Positions 52,051 through 60,189 of a DNA stretch of 64,000 bases are shown in pieces; positions within the stretch are counted from its first letter, which is position 1; every line of letters begins with the position of its first letter. The DNA is from Streptomyces sp. ITFR-16. Lineage in GTDB: Bacteria; Actinomycetota; Actinomycetes; Streptomycetales; Streptomycetaceae. A model generated the notes under the pieces. That model was not told where the DNA came from and made no database searches. It saw only the letters and a list, made by a program, of their open reading frames with translations. Where the stretch lies: contig NZ_CP134609.1 of NCBI RefSeq assembly GCF_031844705.1, forward strand, positions 2,542,001-2,606,000. The letters run 5' to 3'. A program made the translations under genes and the position numbers.

Positions 52051-53076
52051 TCACCTCGGCCGGTCGAGTCGCTGGATGAGCAGGTCGGCCAGCCGGTCGC
52101 GGCCGGCCGGGGCCGCCGCGTGGGTGAGGTAGATGGCGTTCAGCAGCTGGTCGGTGGCGAGGAGTTCGCTGCGGGAGCGCTCCAGGAAGTGGGCGATGAG
52201 GTCGTCGCTGGAGCGGGCCGCCTCCTCGCCGAGGTGGGCCTTGACGAAGGACGCCAGCCGCTTGTGGTCGGGGCGGCCCAGCTCCAGATGGATGCAGCGG
52301 CGCATCAGGGGGGCCGGGAAGTCCCGCTCGCCGTTGCTGGTGAGCACCACGAAGGGGAAGGCCCGGCACTGCACCCGGCCGCCCTTGATCCGTACCTTGT
52401 TGCCGTCGTGGTCCAGGACGTCCGCCTCGCCGTCGGGCAGCCGGTCGGCGATCCGCTCCAGCTCGGGGATGGCGAACTCGCCCTCCTCCAGCACGTTCAG
52501 CAGATCATTCGGCAGGTCGATGTCGCTCTTGTCCAGCTCGTCGATGAGCAGCACCCGGGGCCGGTCCGAGGGCAGCAGCGCGGTGCCCAGCGGGCCGAGC
52601 CGGATGTAACTGCCCACGCTCTGGGCCGAGTCGGCGCCCGCCCCGCCGGCCGCCCCGTGCGAGGCGATCTGCACGTCCTGGAGCCGGGCGATCGCGTCGT
52701 AGTGGTAGAGGCCGTCGAGCAGGGTGGTGCGGCTGACGACGGGCCAGCGCAGCACCTTGCCCAGCTCCAGCTCGCGCGCCACCGAGTGCGCCAGCGTGCT
52801 CTTGCCGGCGCCCGGGACCCCGGTGACCAGCAGCGGCCGCCGCAGATACAGCGCCGCGTTGATCATTTCGAGTTCCTCGGCGCCCGGCCGGTGCTCCTCC
52901 GCGATGCGCCCGGGGATGCCGAGCCGGCGGTCGGCGGACTCGTCGCCGTCCCCTCCGGAGGCGCCGGAGCGGCCACCGGCGAAATCACGCCAGGGCGGCG
53001 GGGGCGGCAGTTGCGCCACCTCGTCGTGGGGTTCGCCGATTCCTCGGTAGATGAGCCACTCGCTGGGTTCACTCAT
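52051..53076 (-). CDS. MoxR-family AAA ATPase
   Basis: A 341-aa AAA+ ATPase. Walker A is GVPGAGKSTLAHS (about residue 88), Walker B VLLIDELDKSDIDLP, sensor FVVLTSNGERDFPAPLMRRC, and an arginine-rich C-terminal helical lid. MoxR ATPases work as chaperones or activators with vWA proteins. The N-terminal 65 residues are variable and Pro-rich. It is seven bases before the vWA/SAV_2336 gene. The 127 bases upstream could hold a promoter, so it may start a transcript of its own. Confidence 0.93.
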   Translation of the reverse strand: MSEPSEWLIYRGIGEPHDEVAQLPPPPPWRDFAGGRSGASGGDGDESADRRLGIPGRIAEEHRPGAEELEMINAALYLRRPLLVTGVPGAGKSTLAHSVARELELGKVLRWPVVSRTTLLDGLYHYDAIARLQDVQIASHGAAGGAGADSAQSVGSYIRLGPLGTALLPSDRPRVLLIDELDKSDIDLPNDLLNVLEEGEFAIPELERIADRLPDGEADVLDHDGNKVRIKGGRVQCRAFPFVVLTSNGERDFPAPLMRRCIHLELGRPDHKRLASFVKAHLGEEAARSSDDLIAHFLERSRSELLATDQLLNAIYLTHAAAPAGRDRLADLLIQRLDRPR

Positions 53077-53203
53077 AGCGTGTTCCTCGTTGTCACTCGC
53101 CCGCCGGGGGCGGCCGCCGTCGAACGTGCCTTACCGTAGCGATCGGGGGTAACTCCCGTAAGGGGAAGGCCCATTCGGCCATCGGAGCGATGTGTTCCAC
53201 GGG

Positions 53204-55273
53204 TCACGGCGCCTCCAGGAAGTAGCCGGGGTCCGGCAGCGGATGGTGCGGATCGTCGAAATAGAGGGCCGCGCCCGCGGACCAGTACATCTCCGTACGT
53301 CCCGCGCTCACCCCTCTTCTCAATTGGTGGATCTTCCACGGGAGCCGGTCATGGGTACGGGCGTCCGCGACGGCCTCGGCCACGCGCCGGTGGAACTCCC
53401 GGCAGACCGGGTCGGCCTCCGCCGCCCGCCGCTGGAGCAGGGCCACGCCGAAGCCGGTGTCGAGCAGCCGCACCACCCCGGCCGTGATGTCGGAGTCCGG
53501 CCGGCTGCCGTGGCGGCAGAGGACCGGAACGGTTTCCCGGGCGAGGGTGCTCAGCCGCGTCACTTCCGGTACACGTACCCGCAAATCGTCCTCGCAGTCG
53601 ACGACTTCGGCCCTTATGCCCGGCTCCAGACCGGCGTCCCAGCGGGCCGGGCGCTCCTCGGCCGCACCCTCGTACGAGGTCCGCAGGACGACCGGGCGTA
53701 CGGCTCCGAGGCGCTGCCCGTCCGAGGGGAGCACCCAGTCGTCGACCGGCAGCCCGAACAGCGCGGGGGCCACGACGACCTGGAGCATGGCCGGGCTGCC
53801 CGGCTCGTCGCACCGCCGGAACGCCTCGGTGAGCGCGGCGGCGAGCCGGTCGGGCACGGTGCCGAGCGGGGCGCCCCGGCTGTCCTCGTCGACGGGTTCG
53901 GCCTCGGCGGCCTGCCGGTTGACGGCGACCCGCCAGTCGTACTGGTCGCGGGCCCAGCCCTGGAGGTCGACATGGAGCACGACACAGTCGCGTGCGCCGT
54001 ACAGGACGGGTTCGCCCGCCGGGGCCAGGGCTGCCTGCTGCCGGTTCTGCTCCAGGCGCGGCCGGATGTCGGCCCACTCCAGGTCGAGCCGGCGGCGCAG
54101 GTCCCGGGGCAGTTCGGCCTCGGCGATGCGCTTCACCCAGCCCCAGAGCGCCTTGGCGTTCCGGACGGACAGCTGTCCGCAGGGGCGGTCGGCCGCGAGG
54201 ACGCCCATGCAGTAGCGCACGATCAGTTCGAACCGGGCCTCGCGGTCGCGGGCGCGGGTGTCGTACAGGGCGCCCAGCCCGTCGCGCCAGCCGCGCGGGG
54301 CCGGCCGGTGGTCGCGGGAGTAGACCCCGGGCAGGGTGTCGAGCAGGACGAGCAGGCTGCGGGTGCTGGCCGGCGGGGTGAGCTCGGCGAGCCGGCCCAG
54401 CAGATCCACCCGCAGCCGGGGGCCGAGGATGCCGCCGGGCGGGACCGGCAGTTCGCTCTGGGCATCGGTCCAGGTCCGCTCGGCACCGGCCGAGCTGTTG
54501 TGCCGGTCCGCGTGGTAGCGGTCGTGGGCGTGGAAGACGGACTGGTAGATGTCGTCGGTCTCGGCCTCGACGGGGGTGGACGGCACCTTCAGGGTGCGCA
54601 GCCGCTCGATCCCCACGGCCGTGCCGCCCTGGTGGCCGTCGAGCCGTGACTTGATCACCCCGACCACCTCCCCCCGGACGAGGTCGACCAACGGGCCGCC
54701 GGACATGCCCAGTTCGACCCAGTCTCCGTCGAGCCTGACCACCTGCTCGGCGTCACCGGAGGCCCCGTAGGCGCCCTTCACCACGCAGACACCGCTGCGG
54801 TTCTGCAGTCCCCCGCCCTGCCCGGGCGCCCAGCCCACGCAGTGGATCTCCCGGCTGCGGAGCATCGCGTCGGACCGCTCGGTCACATAGACACAGGTGT
54901 GGTCGACGGGCCGCTGGAGCTGGATGAGGGCCAGGTCGGGGGCGGGCCAGCCGCCCGCTCCCGGCGGCCGGGTGTCGGGCATCGCGGCGACGACCTTGCC
55001 GGGCACCTCGGTCAGTTCGGTGCTGTAGCGGTCCTCCTTGAACCACACGCTCACCATGCCCCCCTCCCCCCTCGTCGCCACGTGCGCACACGTGAGGACC
55101 CAGCTGGGTGCGACGAAGAAGCCGCTTCCCAGGAAGTCCCCTCCCGGCCCGTCCTGGGCATACCCGGACGGCGGGCGATGGATGCGCACGGTGGCGTCCT
55201 GCACGAGGTCGATGAGGGCAGCCTGGGCGGGACCGAGCCCGCCCTCTGCGCCCCCCTCGGCATCGGAGGTCAT
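53204..55273 (-). CDS. Trypsin-like protease fused to a VMAP-C-like domain
   Basis: A 689-aa cytosolic protein (no signal peptide). Residues about 30-225 are a trypsin-type serine protease: His in VLTCAHV, Asp in DLALIQLQR, Ser in ELGMSGGPLVDL, all intact. Residues about 290-689 match the pattern of the C-terminal domain of vWA-MoxR-associated proteins (VMAP-C): helical, ending in LPWKIHQLRRG and ALYFDDPHHPLPDPG. In VMAP ternary systems such effector proteins are joined with vWA and MoxR partners, both encoded next door. It overlaps the co-occurring protein gene by four bases. Confidence 0.87.
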   Translation of the reverse strand: MTSDAEGGAEGGLGPAQAALIDLVQDATVRIHRPPSGYAQDGPGGDFLGSGFFVAPSWVLTCAHVATRGEGGMVSVWFKEDRYSTELTEVPGKVVAAMPDTRPPGAGGWPAPDLALIQLQRPVDHTCVYVTERSDAMLRSREIHCVGWAPGQGGGLQNRSGVCVVKGAYGASGDAEQVVRLDGDWVELGMSGGPLVDLVRGEVVGVIKSRLDGHQGGTAVGIERLRTLKVPSTPVEAETDDIYQSVFHAHDRYHADRHNSSAGAERTWTDAQSELPVPPGGILGPRLRVDLLGRLAELTPPASTRSLLVLLDTLPGVYSRDHRPAPRGWRDGLGALYDTRARDREARFELIVRYCMGVLAADRPCGQLSVRNAKALWGWVKRIAEAELPRDLRRRLDLEWADIRPRLEQNRQQAALAPAGEPVLYGARDCVVLHVDLQGWARDQYDWRVAVNRQAAEAEPVDEDSRGAPLGTVPDRLAAALTEAFRRCDEPGSPAMLQVVVAPALFGLPVDDWVLPSDGQRLGAVRPVVLRTSYEGAAEERPARWDAGLEPGIRAEVVDCEDDLRVRVPEVTRLSTLARETVPVLCRHGSRPDSDITAGVVRLLDTGFGVALLQRRAAEADPVCREFHRRVAEAVADARTHDRLPWKIHQLRRGVSAGRTEMYWSAGAALYFDDPHHPLPDPGYFLEAP

Positions 55274-55878
55274 GCCCCGCCGCCGTCGGTGTCGTCCGCA
55301 CCGTCCGGGTGTGCCGGTGCGCCGGGGGATGCCCCGGCGGACGGAGGGCCGCCGGGTGCGCCCCCGGCCGGCGAGGGGGGCGCGGGGGCCGGGGCGGGCG
55401 CCGGCGCGGGAGGCGGCGGACCCGGGGGCGCGAACGGGACCGGGGGCGGCTGCACGGGAGGCGCGGGCGCCTGCGCGGGTACGGGCACGGGCGTCGGCGC
55501 GGGCGGGTCGACGGGCGGGCCCTCCCCGTTCCAGGTGAGCGTGATCTTGATGGCGCCCTTCGCCTCGCCGTCCGCGAGCAGCCCGACGACCTTGCCGGAC
55601 TTGGCGGTGAGCTCGATCCCGAACTCGACGCTCACCTCGTCCGGCCGCACGGCGCGCAGCGGCACGGCGAGCGAGCGCGCGACGCTGGTCACCACGGACT
55701 GCAGGCTCTCCACCCGCGCCTGCACCCGGTCGGTCAGATCGCCGAACCCGGTGTCCGTGTACGTCGGTCCGGCGCCGGGCTCCGGTCGCGCCAGCTCCTC
55801 GGCCCCGGAGATCCTCGCCCAGACCGGTGTGCCGTCCGGCATCTCAATGCGCGTAATACGGGCCTCACTGTCACCCAT
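55270..55878 (-). CDS. Trypsin co-occurring (Trypco1/CU044_2847-type) protein
   Basis: A 202-aa protein. Residues 1-120 form a conserved domain seen next to trypsin-like conflict genes: MPDGTPVWARI, RPDEVSVEFGIELTAKSGKV, GAIKITLTW. The C-terminal 80 residues are a Pro/Ala/Gly tail that is probably disordered. It starts the minus-strand island and overlaps the protease gene by four bases (ATGA), indicating a functional pair; it may regulate or be cut by the protease. No catalytic motif is seen. Confidence 0.85.
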   Translation of the reverse strand: MGDSEARITRIEMPDGTPVWARISGAEELARPEPGAGPTYTDTGFGDLTDRVQARVESLQSVVTSVARSLAVPLRAVRPDEVSVEFGIELTAKSGKVVGLLADGEAKGAIKITLTWNGEGPPVDPPAPTPVPVPAQAPAPPVQPPPVPFAPPGPPPPAPAPAPAPAPPSPAGGAPGGPPSAGASPGAPAHPDGADDTDGGGA

Positions 55879-56072
55879 GACACCCCCCGTTTCCCCAAGT
55901 ACCCGCAGATTAACGGCCGTAGACGGCCGGTGCGGGGTACATGAGCGAGGACGCGGGGGCGCGCCGGACCGGTTCTGGGGCCCGCCGAGGGCCGCCCACC
56001 GGCCCCGGGGAGGTCCCGGGAGGGCCCCAGGGGGGCCGTCGCAGGGCTGTCACCAGGCGATAAACTCGGGCC

Positions 56073-56258
56073 ATGTACTTCACCGACCGCGGTATCGAGG
56101 AACTGGAGAAGCGGCGAGGCGAGGAAGAGGTCACCTTCGAGTGGCTCGCCGAGCAGCTGCGCACGTTCGTCGACCTGAACCCCGACTTCGAGGTGCCGGT
56201 CGAGCGCCTCGCCACCTGGCTGGCCCGGCTGGACGACGAGGACGACGAGGACGAGTAG
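56073..56258 (+). CDS. DUF6104 family small protein
   Basis: A 61-aa acidic protein (MYFTDRGIEELEKRRGEEEV) ending in a run of Asp/Glu. It matches the short DUF6104 family common in Streptomyces, predicted to be two or three helices. It is alone on the plus strand between the island and a convergent hypothetical gene. Function unknown. The Asp/Glu tail could be a protein-interaction element. Confidence 0.9.
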   Translation: MYFTDRGIEELEKRRGEEEVTFEWLAEQLRTFVDLNPDFEVPVERLATWLARLDDEDDEDE

Positions 56259-56280
56259 TCCCGGCACTTCCCGGCCCGCG

Positions 56281-57120
56281 TCAGCCGCCGGGTGCGCCGT
56301 CCCGCATCCGGTCGTACGCGAGGCCGAGCGCCCCGTGCACCATCAGCAGCGCCCCGGCGGCGGCCCAGCCTCCGCTGCGCCGGCCCGCTCCCCACAGGAG
56401 GAGCGGAAGTCCGGCGGCCAGCTGGGCACCGGCCAGGGCGCGGGCCCGGGGGCCCCGCATCCACGGCCCGACGCGGCTGTCCTCGACCACGCCGAGTTCG
56501 GCCTCGACGGCGTCGCGCCAGCCGGTCCACTCCACGCGTCCGGCGTCCGGGCGCGCGGCGGCCCCCTCGGTCAGCCGGGCGGCGGGCTCACCGGGGTCGA
56601 GCCCGTCCGGGAGCGTCAGCCCGGTGCGGGTGAGCACGGCGAGCAGCCCGCGCAGCCGGGCCCGGGCGTCCGTCTCCGGCTCGGGCCGGGTCAGGGCCTC
56701 CAGCGACTGGACGTCGAGCACGGGGTCGAGGCCGAGCCGCTCGGCGAACGTACGCATCGCCTCGTCCTCCCCCGCCGGGGTGCCGTCCGCCAGCCAGACG
56801 TAGCCGACCGGGCGGCGGAACCCCGAGGCGAGGGTGTATCCGGCCCGGTCGCCGTCCCACCACAGCGCGAGCACCGGCCAGGTGGAGCCGACCGCGAGCG
56901 CGGTGGCCCAGCCGCCCAGCACCCGGTCGACGGGCTCGGCGCCCTCCGCCTGCCCGGGCCGCCCGTCCCGCCAGGGCCGGCCCTCGGGTACGAGGACGCT
57001 CCAGCCGTCCCCGGCGGGCGCGAGCAGCAGCGTTTCGCGCAGCAGTTGGGCGACCGGGCGCACCGCCTTCGGTTCGGCCCGGCACAGCAGGAGTGCACCC
57101 ACGGGTGATGTCGCGTCCAT
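56281..57120 (-). CDS. Hypothetical protein with C-terminal membrane helices
   Basis: A 279-aa protein of unrecognised family. Residues 1-200 look soluble (MDATSPVGALLLCRAEPKAV, a possible alpha/beta domain), followed by two short membrane-like helices near the C-terminus (about 230-265, AQLAAGLPLLLWGAG and WAAAGALLMVHGALGLAYD). It starts 165 bases from the divergent DUF4097 gene and converges on DUF6104 with 22 bases between. No catalytic or ligand motif was recognised. Confidence 0.75.
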   Translation of the reverse strand: MDATSPVGALLLCRAEPKAVRPVAQLLRETLLLAPAGDGWSVLVPEGRPWRDGRPGQAEGAEPVDRVLGGWATALAVGSTWPVLALWWDGDRAGYTLASGFRRPVGYVWLADGTPAGEDEAMRTFAERLGLDPVLDVQSLEALTRPEPETDARARLRGLLAVLTRTGLTLPDGLDPGEPAARLTEGAAARPDAGRVEWTGWRDAVEAELGVVEDSRVGPWMRGPRARALAGAQLAAGLPLLLWGAGRRSGGWAAAGALLMVHGALGLAYDRMRDGAPGG

Positions 57121-57201
57121 GACTCACACCGTAGGGCAGATCATCCGCATTTGATGCGTTTGATCCGGTCGGGCACCCCTTCGCCCGCCGGGTGACCCGC
57201 C

Positions 57202-57250
57202 TTGACTTCCACGATCCGCGATATATCGTGTTCTCCAAGAGACGCGATAT
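57202..57250 (+). promoter_or_regulatory. Promoter with palindromic operator for the DUF4097/PadR pair
   Basis: A -35 TTGACT (57202-57207) and -10 TATCGT (57224-57229), 16 bases apart. The -10 overlaps the perfect palindrome CGATATATCG (57219-57228), and ATATCGTG (57223-57230) pairs with CGCGATAT (57243-57250) as a 12-base-spaced inverted repeat. A PadR dimer encoded downstream would be well placed to autoregulate here. Confidence 0.6.
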
Positions 57251-57285
57251 GTTGCGTCATCCGCGCTCCCCGGGAGGTCAGATCC

Positions 57286-58143
57286 ATGCCTGTGTCGACG
57301 TGGGCCATCGCCGAGCCTCGGAAGCTGACCTTCGACGAACCGGTGACGGCGCTCAACGTGCGCATCGTCAACGGCACGGTCAATGTCGTCGGCACCGACG
57401 AGCCGGTCGCCCGGCTGGAGGTGTCCGGGATCGAGGGACCGCCACTGGTCGTGACGCAGGAGGACGGCGTCCTCACCGTCGCGTACGAGGACCTGGCCTG
57501 GCAGAACCTTCTGAAGTGGCTCGACCGCAAGGGCTGGCAGCGGCGCGCGGACGTCTCGCTCGCCGTCCCGGCCGGCTCGGCGGTCGAGGTCGGGGTGGTC
57601 GGCGCCGGGGCCTTCGTCTCCGGCATCCGCGGCCGTACGGACGTGCGCGGCGTCACCGGCGACACCACGCTCGCCGGCCTCTCCGGTCCGGTCGGCGCGG
57701 AGACCGTCTCCGGCAATGTGGAGGCCCAGTCCGTCACCGGCGAGCTGCGCTTCCACTCGGTCTCCGGCGATCTGACGGTGGTCGAGGGCGCGGGTCCGTC
57801 GGTGAAGGCCGAGTCGGTCAGCGGCGACATGGTGCTCGACCTGGACCCGGCGGGGAAGCCCACCGACGTCCGGCTGGTGACGGTCTCCGGCGAGATCGCC
57901 ATCCGCCTCCCCCACCCGGCCGACGCGAGGGTCGAGGCGAACACCACGAGCGGCTCCGTCTCCAACGGCTTCGAGGACCTGCGGGTCAGCGGCCAGTGGG
58001 GGGCGAAGAAGATCACCGGCACCCTGGGTTCCGGCACCGGGACCCTGCGGGCGACGACGGTCTCGGGAGCGATCGCGCTGCTGCGCCGCCCGGCCGCCGA
58101 GGACGAACCGCACGACGCCGAGCCGACCGGAAAGGTGCTCTGA
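57286..58143 (+). CDS. DUF4097 beta-strand repeat protein
   Basis: A 285-aa protein with a right-handed beta-strand repeat of the DUF4097 type, as in VRLVTVSGEIAIRL, AETVSGNVEAQSVTGEL and VKAESVSGDMVLDL. No signal peptide or membrane helix is visible, so it appears cytosolic. It lies one base before the PadR-family regulator gene, in a pairing seen in many actinobacteria. Its function is unknown; it may be an accessory to envelope stress sensing. ATG 57286 has GGGAGG upstream (57271-57276). Confidence 0.9.
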   Translation: MPVSTWAIAEPRKLTFDEPVTALNVRIVNGTVNVVGTDEPVARLEVSGIEGPPLVVTQEDGVLTVAYEDLAWQNLLKWLDRKGWQRRADVSLAVPAGSAVEVGVVGAGAFVSGIRGRTDVRGVTGDTTLAGLSGPVGAETVSGNVEAQSVTGELRFHSVSGDLTVVEGAGPSVKAESVSGDMVLDLDPAGKPTDVRLVTVSGEIAIRLPHPADARVEANTTSGSVSNGFEDLRVSGQWGAKKITGTLGSGTGTLRATTVSGAIALLRRPAAEDEPHDAEPTGKVL

Positions 58144-58144
58144 C

Positions 58145-59143
58145 ATGCCCCCCGTATTCGCCCACGGCCGCCTGCGCCTCTACCTCCTGAAGCTGCTCGA
58201 CGAGGCCCCCCGCCACGGCTACGAGGTGATCCGGCTGCTGGAGGAGCGCTTCCAGGGCCTGTACGCCCCCTCGGCCGGCACGGTCTATCCCCGGCTGGCC
58301 AAGCTGGAGGCCGAGGGGCTGGTCACCCATGCCACCGAGGGCGGCCGCAAGGTCTACTCGATCACCGACGCCGGCCGCGACGAGCTGGCCGGGCGCACCG
58401 GCGAGCTGGCCGATCTGGAGCTGGAGATCAGGGAGTCGGTCTCCGAGCTGGCCGCCGAGATGCGCGACGACGTGCGCGGCGCGGCGGGCAAGCTGCGCAG
58501 CGAGATGCGCGCCGCGGCCGACGAGTCCCGCCACACCGGCGCGCCCGGCTCTCGCGCCAAGGCCGGCAAGGAGTCCCCCTTCGGCGGGCTCGGCGACTTC
58601 GGCGACCTGGGCGATCTGGGCGACAAGGAGGCGTGGCGCACCGCGAAGGAGGAGCTGCGCAAGGCCAAGCAGGAGTGGAAGGAGCAGGCCCGGCGCGCGA
58701 AGGACGAGTCCCGCCGCGCCCGTGAGGAGGCGCAGCAGGCCCGCCGCCAGGCCAAGGAGGCCCAGGAGCGGGCGCGCGAGCAGATGCAGAACGCCGCCCG
58801 CCAGGTCCAGGAGCACTTCGCCCGGGGCGACTGGCCGACCGGCGTACGGGAGGGGCTCGCCGAGATCACGGGCCAGCTGGGAGGCTTCGCCCGTACCGGA
58901 AGCTGGGCGCCGTACATCAAGCCGGACGCCGCGGACGCCGACCCGGAGTGGGGCAAGGACGCGGGTGGCACCGGTGACCCGGCGCGCGATCTGGACCGGC
59001 TGCTCGACCGGTTCCGCGACGACATCCGCGACGCGGCCAGGGACCGGGGGGTGACGGAGGAGCAGCTCGCGGAGGCCCGCCGTCATCTGGCGACGGCGGC
59101 GGCCCACATCGGCGCGCTGCTGCGCGGGGACGACGCACGCTAG
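58145..59143 (+). CDS. PadR-family transcriptional regulator with coiled-coil extension
   Basis: A 332-aa regulator. Residues 1-80 are a PadR winged helix (LRLYLLKLLDEAPRHGYEVI, TVYPRLAKLEAEGLV). Unusually for PadR there follows a long Glu/Lys/Arg/Ala coiled coil (about 95-230) with a Gly-rich gap (about 138-160), then a C-terminal helical tail. PadR proteins are repressors of stress and detoxification genes; this one likely controls its own operon. The TAG stop is the first three bases of repeat copy 2 (59141). Confidence 0.92.
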   Translation: MPPVFAHGRLRLYLLKLLDEAPRHGYEVIRLLEERFQGLYAPSAGTVYPRLAKLEAEGLVTHATEGGRKVYSITDAGRDELAGRTGELADLELEIRESVSELAAEMRDDVRGAAGKLRSEMRAAADESRHTGAPGSRAKAGKESPFGGLGDFGDLGDLGDKEAWRTAKEELRKAKQEWKEQARRAKDESRRAREEAQQARRQAKEAQERAREQMQNAARQVQEHFARGDWPTGVREGLAEITGQLGGFARTGSWAPYIKPDAADADPEWGKDAGGTGDPARDLDRLLDRFRDDIRDAARDRGVTEEQLAEARRHLATAAAHIGALLRGDDAR

Positions 59144-59317
59144 GGCGTGTCGTCGAACTGGCGTCGTCGCCCGGAGGGCGGCCGGGCGGCGTCAGGTGAG
59201 TGCTCTCGGCGTGCCGGCCCCGGACCCCTGTACTGGACGTACCGGGGTCCGGGGCCGGTGCGGCGAGAGTGCGTGCATGGCGTCGCCCGGCAGACGCCGG
59301 TTCGACGACACACCCTG
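59141..59317. repeat. 177-bp palindromic MITE-like element, copy 2
   Basis: The same length as the copy at 13931-14107, aligned without gaps, with 13 substitutions. Its terminal inverted repeat (25 bases) has three mismatches and the right end reads TG instead of TA, so it may be a fixed, immobile copy. Its hairpin arms are better paired than in copy 1. It has no ORF of its own. Its left end provides the stop codon of the PadR gene; it also lies just beyond the end of the minus-strand Clp-N gene. Confidence 0.85.
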
Positions 59318-59369
59318 GGGGCGGTCTCGCGCATGCGGCCCGGGGAGTGCCCCCCGGGCCGCTCGGCGT

Positions 59370-59945
59370 TCAGCCCGCCTTGCGCTCCCGGCCCGCGCCG
59401 CCCTCCCCGTACAGGGCGCGCTCGACCGTCGCGCAGGTCGCGCCGTGCTCGGCGAGGACATCCGCGACGACCCCGGGGACCGCGGTGAGGGCGAGCAGGA
59501 GGTGTTCCTCGCCGATGAAGCGGTCGCCGCGGCCCAGCGCGATCCGCAACGACTTCTCCAGGGCCTTCTTCGCCTCCCGCGTGAATCCGGGGCCCCCGAC
59601 CCGTCGGCGCCGGCCACCGCGGTCGCCCACCAGGGCGCCCTCGCCGTGCGCCTCCTCGATCCGGGAGACGATCGCGGTGAGGTCGATGCCGATGTCCGCG
59701 AGCGCGTCGGCGTCCGCCCTGGTCATGCCGCCGCGCCTGCGCGCCTCGGCCAGCGCGGCCGCCACGGACGCCCTGCGGTCGGTGATCCCCAGCGCGGCCA
59801 GGGCGAACGGCACCCGGCCGCCCTCCTGGTCCAGCAGGGCGAGCAGCAGATGCTCCTCGGTGACGTGGCCGGCCCCGGTCCGCTCCGCGTGCTCCACGGC
59901 ACCGGTCACGGTGGCGCGGGCACCTCTGGTGAATCGCTCGAACAT
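59370..59945 (-). CDS. Clp N-terminal repeat protein (ClpN/ClpC1-N-like)
   Basis: A 191-aa protein consisting of two Clp_N-type repeats, the substrate-adaptor-binding domain at the start of ClpC and ClpA, with no ATPase domain (MFERFTRGARATVTGAVEHA; TEEHLLLALLDQEG; GEEHLLLALTAVPG). Such stand-alone Clp_N proteins may modulate ClpC/ClpP proteolysis by competing for adaptors. The start codon ATG 59945 overlaps the stop of the small HTH gene by one base, indicating one transcript. Confidence 0.9.
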   Translation of the reverse strand: MFERFTRGARATVTGAVEHAERTGAGHVTEEHLLLALLDQEGGRVPFALAALGITDRRASVAAALAEARRRGGMTRADADALADIGIDLTAIVSRIEEAHGEGALVGDRGGRRRRVGGPGFTREAKKALEKSLRIALGRGDRFIGEEHLLLALTAVPGVVADVLAEHGATCATVERALYGEGGAGRERKAG

Positions 59946-60154
59946 CAATGCCTCCCGTACTTCTTGTGCACGGCCTGCCGGCTGACACCCAGTTCGGCCG
60001 CGATCTCCTGCCACGACCAGCCCTGAACACGGGCGCTTCTGACTTGTACGGCTTCGAGCTGCTCCAGCAGCCGCCGCAGCGCGGCGACCGCCCGCAGCCC
60101 CACCCGGGGGTCGCGGTCGCCGGCGCGCTCGGCGAGATCCGTTGCTTCGGTCAT
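59945..60154 (-). CDS. Small HTH regulator of the Clp-N operon
   Basis: A 69-aa protein (MTEATDLAERAGDRDPRVGL) with a single C-terminal helix-turn-helix (WSWQEIAAELGVSRQAVHKKYG). It probably binds the paired palindromes upstream (60158-60200) and controls itself and the following Clp-N gene, whose start overlaps its stop by one base. ATG 60154 is chosen because a -35/-10 pair predicts transcription starting right at this codon. Confidence 0.9.
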   Translation of the reverse strand: MTEATDLAERAGDRDPRVGLRAVAALRRLLEQLEAVQVRSARVQGWSWQEIAAELGVSRQAVHKKYGRH

Positions 60155-60157
60155 GGT

Positions 60158-60173
60158 GTCAACGTACATTGAC
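60158..60173. promoter_or_regulatory. GTCAA-N6-TTGAC operator, site 1
   Basis: Inverted repeat GTCAA-cgtaca-TTGAC four bases upstream of the HTH gene start codon, overlapping its -10 (TACGTT on the minus strand). It is one of two identical-pattern sites, probably bound by the HTH protein for autorepression. Confidence 0.7.
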
Positions 60174-60189
60174 ACCCCGATGGCGTCAA
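60161..60189 (-). promoter_or_regulatory. Leaderless promoter of the HTH/Clp-N operon
   Basis: On the minus strand TTGACG (60189-60184), a 17-base spacer, and TACGTT (60166-60161) fit a housekeeping sigma promoter. Six bases separate the -10 from ATG 60154, so the transcript would begin at or next to the start codon. Confidence 0.65.

Noticed and set aside
59140..60030. Open frame running through repeat copy 2 and the Clp-N gene
   Set aside because: It is antisense to no conserved protein, reads through the palindrome, and lacks domain similarity.
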